A DNA stretch of 14,500 bases, from the NCBI GenBank assembly GCA_023393895.1, contig JAEXBT010000010.1, positions 1 to 14,500 on the forward strand, read 5' to 3'. Positions 1 through 8,695 of the stretch are shown here, piece by piece. A model generated the notes under the pieces. The model had not been told where the DNA came from. It ran no database searches and was given only the letters and a program-made list of their open reading frames with translations. The position numbers and the translations under genes are program-made. The stretch comes from Pseudomonadota bacterium. GTDB lineage: Bacteria; Pseudomonadota; Gammaproteobacteria; Xanthomonadales; Xanthomonadaceae. Within the stretch, counting starts at the first letter, position 1. Every line of letters starts with the position of its first letter.

Positions 1-2
1 AT

Positions 3-152
3 GATCGAATGGGCGCGCATTTCGCCCTGGAGGAGGTGGCGCAGATGGTGCGGCGGACAGGCTGGGAAATGATCGACAGCACGGTGGTGCAGCTCAATCT
101 CGATGGCAAGGGTGAGAAACGCGTCTGCCTGCTGGAGGCGATCACCGATTGA
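3..152 (+). CDS. C-terminal fragment of an unidentified protein (5' end outside window)
   Basis: The third forward frame is open from the left edge to a TGA at 150-152 and encodes about 49 residues, including FALEEVAQMVRRTGWEMID and ending LLEAITD. An ATG lies at base 9, but no ribosome binding site can be seen before it, so this is more likely the end of a longer gene than a complete small one. An amphipathic helix with RRTGWEMID followed by a beta strand resembles the C-terminal end of many class I SAM-dependent methyltransferases. That is only a weak pattern match, and I do not assign a function. It runs in the same direction as the BNR_4-like gene, which starts 75 bp downstream, so the two may belong to one accessory cluster. 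Confidence 0.5.
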   Translation, partial: DRMGAHFALEEVAQMVRRTGWEMIDSTVVQLNLDGKGEKRVCLLEAITD

Positions 153-227
153 TCGGATGCGGGTGGTGCAGCGGGTCTCCTTGCTAACATCACTTGCGAG
201 CGCCACGCCCCAGGACGGAATCACCGG

Positions 228-1856
228 ATGGCACACGCACGAAGGATCGCAACCGACGGCATCTGGTACCAGTGGACCAGCCCACTCGCGATGCACAGGG
301 CGGGCAAGACCTTTACCGGATCGGTCAGCCGTTCCGGCAACATCGTGGTGGCGGCAATCGATGCCGCAAGCGGCGACATCGAGCAGCATGTCGTCTCCCC
401 AGGACTCAATGCCGATGACCACGCAGCACCCGCGGTCTTCGTCCGCCGCCCGGACGACCGCCTGGTCGTCGTCTATGGCAAGCACAATGATCCGATCCTG
501 CGCTGGCGCATCAGCAGTCATCCCCTTGACGTTTCTTCCTGGGGACCCGAAAAGACCTTCGAGGCCCCCCGCAACACCGCCTACCCGCAACTTGTCCAGT
601 TGCAGGCCGAGCACGATCGCATCTACATGTTCTTCCGCCACGCGATCGTTGGCGGCGACCAGCGCGACTGGGCATTCCTGACCTCTGACGACGGCGCGGA
701 GACCTTCAGCGGCCTCACCACGCTCCGAGTGAACTTCTACAGTCATTCCAAGGGCGTGCTGAACCCATATACGGTCGTGGCATCCGATGGCGTCGCGCGC
801 ATCGATTTCGCGTCCACCAATTACGAACAACTTGCCAAGGGTGGTCGCCCGAACAGCATCTATCACTGGTATTACGAGGCCGGACGGTTCCACCGGTCCG
901 ATGGCTCCCTGATCGGCACTGCATCGGACTTGCCGATCGCTTCGGAATCGGATCTCACGGTCATCACCGACGCCCCCGATGTGAACCTGTGGGACATTTC
1001 CTACGACGCCAACGGCAGGCCGGTGATCGCTTGGGTCAAGTTCGAGGACTACGACCACGGGCATGTCGCGGTCACCGCGAACTGGAACGGCGCCACCTGG
1101 GACATCGAGCCGATCACGCCACTCGGCGGCCCCGTGTCCAACAACCCCGGGCGGGAATGGTATTCAGGAGGAGTCGCATTGCACCGAAGCAATGCCCGCA
1201 TGGCCTATCTCTCGAGCCAGAGCGCCTACGGACATTTCAACGTCTCCAAGTGGGAACACACTGGTGAGGGCTGGGTTTGCAGGCAACGATTGACCGGCGA
1301 TGCGACGCGAAAGAATTTCCGCCCCGTCGCCCCGCGTGATGCCGACGAGAGTTCAGTAGAGGTGTTGTTCGTGGGCGGGGCCTACCAGGACCTGTTGGAG
1401 TACGGCCCCACCTCGATCTTGGCTTTTCCGGGTCTACCCAACCAGCCCGCTGTGGCGCAGGGCTTCCGGGGCGCCCTGCGGGTAAAGCGGAAGGTACAGG
1501 CGCTCCCTCAAGAGGCCGCCGCCGGTCATGTCCCCTTCGAGAAGAACATCTACGACACCTACCGCTTCTGGCAGTCAGCCACAGGGTTCGTGATCCCGCC
1601 AGGTATCCAGGCGATCCGGGTGTCAGCGTCCATCAGGCTCGCAGAAGCGTCATCGGATGCCCAACTGGATATCCTGAGGAACGGCGCCCGGCATCCCGGG
1701 ATGGCCACCAGCACTGTGGACGGATCTTTGCTCGCCGCCGCCAGCGCCGTGCTTCTCGTCGCTGAGGGGGACCAATTCAGCTGTCGGGTGCTGGCGCCCG
1801 GCAACCGCATCGAGGCGGATGATGCCACCTGGTTCGCGGTCGAGGTTGTCGAGTAG
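228..1856 (+). CDS. BNR_4-family beta-propeller protein with C-terminal C1q-like domain; putative polysaccharide lyase/glycosidase
   Basis: This 542-residue protein has two parts. Residues about 15-415 look like the BNR_4 (sialidase-like propeller) family: a DDHAAPAV motif at 63-70, VVYGKHNDP at 81-89, a W-rich repeat pattern (SSWGPEKTF; NLWDISYDANGRPVIAW; NGATWDIEPI) and Asp-box-like DGAETF. BNR_4 includes the PL24/PL25 ulvan lyases, where two histidines about 20 residues apart are catalytic; His65 and His86 here are 21 apart. Residues about 423-542 resemble the C1q/TNF-like jelly-roll common on phage structural proteins (YDTYRFW, FVIPPGIQAIRVSASIRL, LDILRNGA, VAEGDQF, WFAVEVVE). No signal peptide is visible. 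The start at 228 has only a weak purine tract (gacgga) upstream; the next Met is residue 22. The gene looks less GC-rich than the housekeeping genes. Fold assignment is fairly firm; enzymatic activity and substrate are inference. Confidence 0.75.
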   Translation: MAHARRIATDGIWYQWTSPLAMHRAGKTFTGSVSRSGNIVVAAIDAASGDIEQHVVSPGLNADDHAAPAVFVRRPDDRLVVVYGKHNDPILRWRISSHPLDVSSWGPEKTFEAPRNTAYPQLVQLQAEHDRIYMFFRHAIVGGDQRDWAFLTSDDGAETFSGLTTLRVNFYSHSKGVLNPYTVVASDGVARIDFASTNYEQLAKGGRPNSIYHWYYEAGRFHRSDGSLIGTASDLPIASESDLTVITDAPDVNLWDISYDANGRPVIAWVKFEDYDHGHVAVTANWNGATWDIEPITPLGGPVSNNPGREWYSGGVALHRSNARMAYLSSQSAYGHFNVSKWEHTGEGWVCRQRLTGDATRKNFRPVAPRDADESSVEVLFVGGAYQDLLEYGPTSILAFPGLPNQPAVAQGFRGALRVKRKVQALPQEAAAGHVPFEKNIYDTYRFWQSATGFVIPPGIQAIRVSASIRLAEASSDAQLDILRNGARHPGMATSTVDGSLLAAASAVLLVAEGDQFSCRVLAPGNRIEADDATWFAVEVVE

Positions 1857-1880
1857 CGTGGCGGCGCGCACGGAAGAAAC

Positions 1881-1970
1881 TGGCGGAGAGAGTGGGATTC
1901 GAACCCACGGAAGGTTTGACCCTTCGCCGGTTTTCAAGACCGGTGCCTTAAACCGCTCGGCCATCTCTCC
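1881..1970 (-). tRNA. tRNA-Ser(UGA)
   Basis: Read on the minus strand from 1970, the sequence folds as a class II tRNA: acceptor GGAGAGA pairs with TCTCTCC, discriminator G, encoded CCA (1881-1883), anticodon stem CCGGT/ACCGG around loop CTTGAAA (anticodon TGA, + strand 1934-1936), a long variable arm with GAAGG/CCTTC, and T-arm GTGGG-TTCGAAT-CCCAC. The G discriminator and long variable arm are serine identity elements. The 5' end lies 9 bp after the LysR stop codon on the same strand, so it may be processed from the serS-lysR transcript. Its 3' end faces the BNR_4 gene 24 bp away. I see no clear intrinsic terminator after it. Confidence 0.97.
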
Positions 1971-1979
1971 GATGACGGC

Positions 1980-2924
1980 TTATTGTGTCACGGTGGACGC
2001 CGGGGGTTGCGTGACCTGGCGCGATCGCATCACGGCGGGGACGGTTTCGGCCAGATGGTCGATGAACACACGGACGGCCGGAAGCAAGCCGCGGCGCGAC
2101 GCGAACACGGCGTGCAACATGCCCTGAGGCAGGTGCCAGTCCGGCAACACCACTTCCAGGTTGCCGTCGCGCACATCGTCTGCGCAGAGGATCTCCGGCA
2201 GCAGGGTGATGCCCATGTTGCGCTTGGCAAGCCGCTTGAGCATCGGGAAGTCGAATCCGACCAGCCGTGACTTCAGGTCGACCGTGGCCACCTCGCCATC
2301 CGGGCCATGCAGTTGCCAGCGCTGGTGGCCCTCGTCCTCGTTCACCATCAGGATTGAGTGGGATGCGAGGTCCGCCGGCACCTGCGGCCGGCCATGCCGC
2401 GTCAGGTAGTCCGGGCTGGCCAGCAGCAGCTCGCGTGCTTCGCCGAAGCCACGCAGCACCAGGCCGCCGTCCTCGTCCATCCGCGAGCGAACCCGGATTG
2501 CCACGTCGATGCCCTCGTTGATCAGGTCGATGCGGCGGTTGGTGACCCGCATCTGCACGCGCACTTCCGGGTATTTCTCCAGGAACTCCGGCAACACGCG
2601 CGGGAGCACTTCCTGCGCGATGGTGACCGGCACGCTGACCCGCACCAGGCCGCGCGGCACCGCACTCAGGCGCTCGACGTCATCACGGGCGGCCTGCGCG
2701 GAGGCCAGCATCGCCTGCGCATGGCGATGCACGCTCATGCCGATATCGGTGACCGCGAAGCGCCGGGTGGAGCGCTGCAGCAGGCGAACGCCAAGGTCGT
2801 TCTCCAATTGCGCGATCCGCCGCGACAGCCGTGACTTGGGGATGCCCAGCGCACGCTCAGCCGCAGCGTAGCCGCCATGATCGACAACGGCGGCAAAGTA
2901 GTAGAGGTCGTTGAGATCGCTCAT
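1980..2924 (-). CDS. LysR-family transcriptional regulator
   Basis: This is a 314-residue LysR-type regulator, the normal family length. Residues 1-60 form the winged helix-turn-helix (YYFAAVVDHGGYAAAERALG, SRLSRRIAQLENDLGVRLLQR), followed by a linker helix and a periplasmic-binding-like effector domain (about 90-295) with VRVSVPVTIAQEVLPRVL and IDVAIRVRSRMDEDG. The effector domain looks like the CrgA-type subgroup. The frame stays open upstream to 2999 inside serS, but MSDLNDLYYF at 2924 is the canonical LysR N-terminus and is chosen as the start. It lies 10 bp after the serS stop and 9 bp before tRNA-Ser. LysR genes usually control a divergent neighbour; none exists here, so its regulon and effector cannot be inferred from context. 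Confidence 0.9.
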   Translation of the reverse strand: MSDLNDLYYFAAVVDHGGYAAAERALGIPKSRLSRRIAQLENDLGVRLLQRSTRRFAVTDIGMSVHRHAQAMLASAQAARDDVERLSAVPRGLVRVSVPVTIAQEVLPRVLPEFLEKYPEVRVQMRVTNRRIDLINEGIDVAIRVRSRMDEDGGLVLRGFGEARELLLASPDYLTRHGRPQVPADLASHSILMVNEDEGHQRWQLHGPDGEVATVDLKSRLVGFDFPMLKRLAKRNMGITLLPEILCADDVRDGNLEVVLPDWHLPQGMLHAVFASRRGLLPAVRVFIDHLAETVPAVMRSRQVTQPPASTVTQ

Positions 2925-2934
2925 CGGCGCAGGC

Positions 2935-4327
<1,393 letters not shown>

Positions 4328-4975
4328 ATGGACCAGACAGCCAAAGCATCCAACTCCGCCCGCCAGCCGCTGCCCAGGCGCCAGCTGACCTGGATCATCG
4401 GTGGCGCGATCGCTGTGGGCCTCCTGCTTTTCATGCTGATCTGGAGCCGTGACCGCCAGCAGCCGTTCTTCAAGGCCGGGCCGGATGCGCAGCCTGCATC
4501 CAGCGAGGGCCAGGTGCAGGTGTTCGAGCCCCTGCCCGCGCCGCTGCCTGCGGGCGAGATCGCGGATGCGAGCCAGCTGCCGGCCCCGCCGCCATCGGTT
4601 CCCGCGACCATCGAAACGCCTCGCGCGGAGCCGCCCCGGCCAGTGGCGCCCAGTGCGCCCGTGCGTCCCAGCACGCCGGCACAATCCCGCCCGACGACGG
4701 CCAACCGTCCACCGATCCCGGTCAGCCAGCCCGAGCCACGTTATCCCCGCGCCGCCCTGCGCGCCGCCATCGGCGGGACGGTGCAGGTGCAGGTGGATGT
4801 CGGCCCCGACGGCGTGCCGACCTCGGTCAGCCTGGTCCAGGGCAGCGGCAATCGCGAGCTTGATCGGGCAGCACTCGACGCGGTCCGCCGCTGGCGCTTC
4901 CAGCCCGCGATGGCGAACGGACAGCCCAGCGTGGGTCGCGTCACGGTGCCGATCCAGTTCCGGGTCAACGACTGA
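4328..4975 (+). CDS. TonB C-terminal domain protein (energy transducer TonB family)
   Basis: This 215-residue inner-membrane protein has TonB architecture: a short basic cytoplasmic N-terminus, one transmembrane helix (about 20-39, TWIIGGAIAVGLLLFMLIW), a periplasmic Pro/Ala-rich linker (about 65-130), and a TonB C-terminal domain (about 133-215) with PEPRYPRAALR, GTVQVQVDVGPDG, ELDRAALDAVRRWRFQPA and VTVPIQF. TonB proteins couple proton-motive force through ExbB/ExbD to outer-membrane TonB-dependent transporters. No exbB/exbD genes are present in the window, so this may be one of several paralogues. An upstream in-frame ATG at 4298 would add MRRHSRFRRS; neither start has a clear ribosome binding site, and I prefer 4328. 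The stop overlaps the start of a 42-codon membrane-protein gene. Confidence 0.88.
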   Translation: MDQTAKASNSARQPLPRRQLTWIIGGAIAVGLLLFMLIWSRDRQQPFFKAGPDAQPASSEGQVQVFEPLPAPLPAGEIADASQLPAPPPSVPATIETPRAEPPRPVAPSAPVRPSTPAQSRPTTANRPPIPVSQPEPRYPRAALRAAIGGTVQVQVDVGPDGVPTSVSLVQGSGNRELDRAALDAVRRWRFQPAMANGQPSVGRVTVPIQFRVND

Positions 4976-5103
4976 TGGACAACCCGCGCCCGAAGCCGCC
5001 GCGCGAGGCCTTGCCCCGCAAGAGCGCGGCTCCGCTGTTGTGGGTATCGCTGATCGTGGTGGCGGCCGCGCTGCTGACGATCGTCTGGAACCTGCTGCAA
5101 TAG
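4975..5103 (+). CDS. Small single-pass membrane protein, 42 residues, unknown function
   Basis: This is a complete short frame whose ATG shares its A with the TGA of the TonB-like gene (TGATG), the classic arrangement for translational coupling. The product has a Pro/Lys/Arg-rich N-terminus (MDNPRPKPPREALPRKS) and a hydrophobic segment (about 20-41, PLLWVSLIVVAAALLTIVW), predicting one transmembrane helix with the basic end in the cytoplasm by the positive-inside rule. It ends with TAG at 5101-5103, one base before the aroA stop on the other strand. I do not recognise a family. The overlap, the membrane-protein composition and the fact that it exactly fills the gap before aroA argue that it is real. 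It may act with the TonB-like protein, which is inference. Confidence 0.6.
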   Translation: MDNPRPKPPREALPRKSAAPLLWVSLIVVAAALLTIVWNLLQ

Positions 5104-5104
5104 C

Positions 5105-6406
5105 TCAGGCCGCGGCGATGCCGAACCCGAGGGCGCCCATTTCCGCCTCGAACCCCGGATAGGACGTCGCCACGTTCGCGACATCGGTGATGCGCACCGT
5201 TCCCTGCGAGCGTTGCGCCAGCACCGCTAACGCCATCGCGATGCGGTGGTCGCCGTGACTGTCGACGCTACCACCGCCGATCCTGCCCCCATGGATATCG
5301 GCGCCGTCCTCGGTCTCATTCACTTCAATGCCGAGCGCGCGCAGACCGGCGGCCATCGCGCCGATACGGTCGGATTCCTTGACCCGCAGTTCGGCCGCAC
5401 CGCGCACCCGCGTGACGCCTTCCGCACAGGCCGCAGCCGTGAACAGGACCGGGAACTCGTCGATCATGTCGGGCACGTACTGCACAGGCACGTCTATCCC
5501 GCGAAGCGACGCGTGGCGCACCTCGATGTCGGCGATGTCGCCCGCCACACCGCCGCGTGCATTGGAGACAGCGATGTCGGCACCCATGCGCCACAGCACC
5601 TCGATGAGGCCTGTGCGCCGCGGATCGATGCCCACGTCCCGCAGTCGCAGTCGCGAACCGGGCACCAGCGTCGCGGCCACGATGGCGAACGCGGCCGAGG
5701 AGAAATCCGCGGGCACCTGCACATCACAGGCACGCAAGCGCTGTCCGCCACGCAAGCGGGCGCTGCCGGGTACGAACTCGATCTCGACGCCGAACGCGCG
5801 CAGCATCCGCTCGGTGTAATCGCGGGTCGGGTGCGGCTCCTCCACGTGGGTCACGCCTTCTGCACGCAGTCCGGCCAGCAACAGCGCGGACTTCACCTGC
5901 GCGCTGGCCACCGGGGTGGCGTAATCGATGCCACGCAGCCTCGGTGCGACGGCGATCCGCAACGGTGGCGTGCCGTCCGCGTCGCTGTCGATGCGCGCGC
6001 CCATCAGGCTCAGGGGCGCCGTGACCCTGCGCATCGGCCGTTGTGATAAGGAGGCATCGCCCACCAGCGTGCAGCTTAAGGGTTGCGCAGCCAGCAGTCC
6101 CGCGAGCAGGCGCATCGCGGTGCCTGAATTGCCACAGTCCAGTTCGGCGATCGGTGCATGCAGACCATCGACACCCACGCCATGAACGATGCGCACGCCT
6201 GCCTGCGGTGCCTCGATACGCACGCCCATCTGCCCGAAGATGCGTGCGGTCGCCCGGGTGTCCTCACCTTCGAGGAAACCGTCGATGTGCGAAACGCCAT
6301 CGGCGATCGCCGCCAGCATCACAGCCCGGTGCGATACGGACTTGTCCCCCGGCACCGCCAGTTCGCCACGGAGCGCCCTGCCCGCCCCGGCAATCCAGTC
6401 AGCCAT
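5105..6406 (-). CDS. aroA: 3-phosphoshikimate 1-carboxyvinyltransferase (EPSP synthase)
   Basis: This 433-residue cytoplasmic enzyme of the shikimate pathway joins shikimate-3-phosphate and PEP to give EPSP. Visible signatures are GDKSVSHRAVMLAA (20-33, with active-site Lys22), LEGEDTRAT, CGNSGTAMRL (91-100), SQRPMRRV, SAQVKSALLLAGL, TRDYTERML, PDMIDEFPVL and LRVKESDRIGAM. The sequence resembles the Bacillus/CP4 side of the family (LEGED, RDYTERM) more than E. coli AroA. Gly95 occupies the position that is alanine in glyphosate-insensitive CP4 EPSPS, so sensitivity is predicted at that site. The start MADWIAGAG at 6406 overlaps the end of hisC by 8 bp; the frame is open further upstream only within hisC. 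It is the last gene of the serC-pheA-hisC-aroA run; its stop is one base from the convergent small gene's stop. Confidence 0.96.
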   Translation of the reverse strand: MADWIAGAGRALRGELAVPGDKSVSHRAVMLAAIADGVSHIDGFLEGEDTRATARIFGQMGVRIEAPQAGVRIVHGVGVDGLHAPIAELDCGNSGTAMRLLAGLLAAQPLSCTLVGDASLSQRPMRRVTAPLSLMGARIDSDADGTPPLRIAVAPRLRGIDYATPVASAQVKSALLLAGLRAEGVTHVEEPHPTRDYTERMLRAFGVEIEFVPGSARLRGGQRLRACDVQVPADFSSAAFAIVAATLVPGSRLRLRDVGIDPRRTGLIEVLWRMGADIAVSNARGGVAGDIADIEVRHASLRGIDVPVQYVPDMIDEFPVLFTAAACAEGVTRVRGAAELRVKESDRIGAMAAGLRALGIEVNETEDGADIHGGRIGGGSVDSHGDHRIAMALAVLAQRSQGTVRITDVANVATSYPGFEAEMGALGFGIAAA

Positions 6407-7532
6407 CCCGGCGCCCCGTGCAGGCATCGAGCGCAGCGAGCAGACGTGCGTTTTCCTCAGCGGTGCCTGCGGTGAGCCGCAGGCATTCGGGCAGGCCATA
6501 GCCGGCCATCGGACGCAACACCACGCCCCGCGCCAGCAACGCGGTTTCAAGCAGCGCGGTATCCGGGCCGAACTCGACCAGCAGGAAATTGGTCTGCGAA
6601 GGCCAGACCCGCCAGCCGCGTTCGCGCAACGCCTGGGCAAGCGCCTCACGCGCTGCGCGGGTGCGGGCGATACCGGCTTCGAGATGCGCCATATCCGCCA
6701 GCGAAGCCGTCGCTGCAGCGAGCGCGGGTCCGTTGACATTGAAACTCTCGCGCACCCGCTCGAGCATCGCCACGCAGCCGGGATCGGCAAGCGCATAGCC
6801 AACGCGCAGGCCAGCCAGTGCATGGGCCTTGCTGAAGGTCCGGGTCACGATCAGGTTGGGGTGCGCGTCCAGATGGTCGATGGCGCTGCGCCAGTCCGGT
6901 GCATCCACGTACTCGGCATAGGCTTCGTCGACCACCACGAGCACACTGCGCGGGATTCTGGCCATGAATCCCGCGAAGTCCTCATCCGCGAACCAGGTGC
7001 CGGTCGGGTTGTTCGGATTGGCGAGGAAAACGATCTTCGTGCAGGGGGTGACTGACGCGGCGATCGCATCCAGATCATGGCCGAGCGGCATCGGCGCATC
7101 ATCATCCAGCGCCTCGGCAAGCACCAGCCGGGCACCAGCGGCCCGAGCCGCGAGTGCGTACACCGCGAACCCGTAGCGCGATGCCACCACCTCATCATCC
7201 GGGCCGGAGAACACCTGCGCCAGCTGCATCAGCAACTCATGCGACCCGTTGCCAAGCACGATGTGTTCGGCACCCACGCCGTGATGCCTGGCGAGCGCAC
7301 GCTTGAGGTCGCCACCAAGCGGATCCGGATAGCGATAGGCTTCGGCCAGTGCGGCCTGCGCGGCGGCGAGTGCAAGTGGCGACGGGCCATGGCTGTTCTC
7401 GTTGGAGCCGAGCTCTGTCAGCGCCTCGCGTGCGGCACGGCGCAAGGCCACCAGGTCGTGACCGGGATCGTAGGCGCGCAGTCCACGGATGCCGGGTTGC
7501 GCCAGCGCCTCGAAATCCGGGGCTTCGCTCAC
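6399..7532 (-). CDS. hisC: Histidinol-phosphate / aromatic aminotransferase
   Basis: This 377-residue PLP-dependent fold-type I aminotransferase of the HisC family shows ANPNNPTGTW (161-170), VDEAYAEY (181-188), the PLP lysine in RTFSK (Lys215) and AGLRVGY after it. HisC converts imidazole-acetol phosphate to histidinol phosphate with glutamate as amino donor. Copies next to pheA and aroA (HisHb type) often also transaminate phenylpyruvate and hydroxyphenylpyruvate, and that role is likely here because no his genes are nearby. The start is a GTG at 7530-7532 ([10 protein letters not shown]) that overlaps the pheA stop as GTGA. Longer in-frame starts would lie within pheA. The 3' end overlaps aroA by 8 bp, indicating translational coupling. 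Confidence 0.93.
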   Translation of the reverse strand: MSEAPDFEALAQPGIRGLRAYDPGHDLVALRRAAREALTELGSNENSHGPSPLALAAAQAALAEAYRYPDPLGGDLKRALARHHGVGAEHIVLGNGSHELLMQLAQVFSGPDDEVVASRYGFAVYALAARAAGARLVLAEALDDDAPMPLGHDLDAIAASVTPCTKIVFLANPNNPTGTWFADEDFAGFMARIPRSVLVVVDEAYAEYVDAPDWRSAIDHLDAHPNLIVTRTFSKAHALAGLRVGYALADPGCVAMLERVRESFNVNGPALAAATASLADMAHLEAGIARTRAAREALAQALRERGWRVWPSQTNFLLVEFGPDTALLETALLARGVVLRPMAGYGLPECLRLTAGTAEENARLLAALDACTGRRDG

Positions 7533-8695
7533 GGGATCGCCACCGGATAGGCCCCGAGCAGCTGCACGCGCTGGCCGCTGGCCTGCATCTCGCCAAGCGC
7601 CTCCTTCAGCGGCGATTCGTCGGCATGGCCTTCGACATCGATGAAGAACGCGTACTCCCATAGTCGCCCGTGCGCCGGGCGCGATTCGATGCGGTTCATG
7701 CTGACGCCATGCCGGGCCAGCGGCTCCAGCACCTTGTAGAGCGCACCGGGCGCATCCTGCACCGAGACCAGCAGCGAGGTCCGATCGTGGCCGGAGGGCG
7801 GGAACAGCTCGCGACCGATCACCAGGAAGCGCGTGGTGTTGTCGGGGCGGTCCTCGATCGGCCCGGCGACGATCTTGAGCCCGTACACGTGCGCGGCGGT
7901 CTCGCCGGCGATCGCCGCGGCATCATCGGCATTGCGCGCGCGGCGCGCAGCCTCGGCATTGCTCGCCACCGCCTGCTTCTCGCTGTCCGGCAGGTGCTTT
8001 CGCAGCCAGTTGCGGCATTGCGCCAGCGACAGCCCGTGCGAGTAGACGCGCTCGATGTCCTCGATGCGGCCCGTGCGCGAAAGCAGATACTGGTGCACGC
8101 GCAGTTCCACCTCGCCGCAGATCCGCAGTGGCGAGGAAAGGAACATGTCGAGGGTGGACTGGATGGTGCCCTGCCCCGAGTTCTCCACCGGCACCATGCC
8201 GAAATCCGCATGGCCGGCGGCCACTTCATCGAACACTTCCTCCACGCTCGCCAGCGGAAGCGCGCGTGCCGAATGACCGAAGTGCTTGTACGTGGCCTGC
8301 TGCGAGAACGTCCCCTCCGGACCGAGATAGCCGATCCGCAGCGGCTCCTGCTGGGCAAGGCATGCCGACATGATTTCGCGGAACAGGCGCACCAGCACCT
8401 CGTTGGCGAGCGGGCCGTCATTGCGGTCGACCACCTGTCGCAACACCTGCGCCTCGCGCTCGGGCCGGTAGTAGTCCACGGCCGCCGCCAGCTTGCCCTT
8501 GGCCTTGCCGACCTGCTGGGCCCAGCGCGCGCGTTCGGAGATCAATGCCTCGATCTGGCGGTCGATGCCGTCGATCTCACCCCGCACGCGCGCGAGGTCC
8601 GGCGCCGGGGAAGCCGGCGCCCTGCGCGGCTTCCTGGTTGATTTCTGCGCGGCACTCTTGTTCACGGCGCCGCGGGGTCGCTTGTTCTCAGCCAT
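7529..8695 (-). CDS. pheA: Bifunctional chorismate mutase/prephenate dehydratase (P-protein)
   Basis: This 388-residue cytoplasmic enzyme makes phenylpyruvate from chorismate through prephenate. The first 32 or so residues are a basic Lys/Arg/Ala tail of low complexity that lies outside the usual domains. The AroQ chorismate mutase domain covers about 33-115 ([19 protein letters not shown]). Prephenate dehydratase spans about 118-295 ([25 protein letters not shown], and the catalytic TTRF at 287-290). A C-terminal ACT domain follows, with GALY (317-320) and ESRP (337-340), the two motifs that form the phenylalanine feedback site in E. coli PheA, so allosteric inhibition by Phe is expected. 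The start overlaps the serC 3' end by 8 bp and the end overlaps the hisC GTG. Confidence 0.96.
   Translation of the reverse strand: MAENKRPRGAVNKSAAQKSTRKPRRAPASPAPDLARVRGEIDGIDRQIEALISERARWAQQVGKAKGKLAAAVDYYRPEREAQVLRQVVDRNDGPLANEVLVRLFREIMSACLAQQEPLRIGYLGPEGTFSQQATYKHFGHSARALPLASVEEVFDEVAAGHADFGMVPVENSGQGTIQSTLDMFLSSPLRICGEVELRVHQYLLSRTGRIEDIERVYSHGLSLAQCRNWLRKHLPDSEKQAVASNAEAARRARNADDAAAIAGETAAHVYGLKIVAGPIEDRPDNTTRFLVIGRELFPPSGHDRTSLLVSVQDAPGALYKVLEPLARHGVSMNRIESRPAHGRLWEYAFFIDVEGHADESPLKEALGEMQASGQRVQLLGAYPVAIP

Noticed and set aside
153..227. Extended -10-like TGCTAACAT near 187 as a promoter for the BNR_4 gene
   Set aside because: The -10 hexamer matches only four of six positions and no -35-like box lies at the right distance; not enough to annotate.
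1650..1856. Prophage remnant suggested by the phage-like C1q-type C-terminus of the BNR_4 protein
   Set aside because: No capsid, tail, lysis, integrase or repressor genes are visible in the window; the domain also occurs on bacterial proteins.
1884..1912. Apparent repeat between the T-arm regions at 1884-1912 and 14448-14472, considered as att-site direct repeats
   Set aside because: Both are T-arms of class II tRNAs (Ser and Leu) that share the conserved GTGGGTTCGA core; acceptor stems differ, so this is tRNA homology rather than an att duplication.
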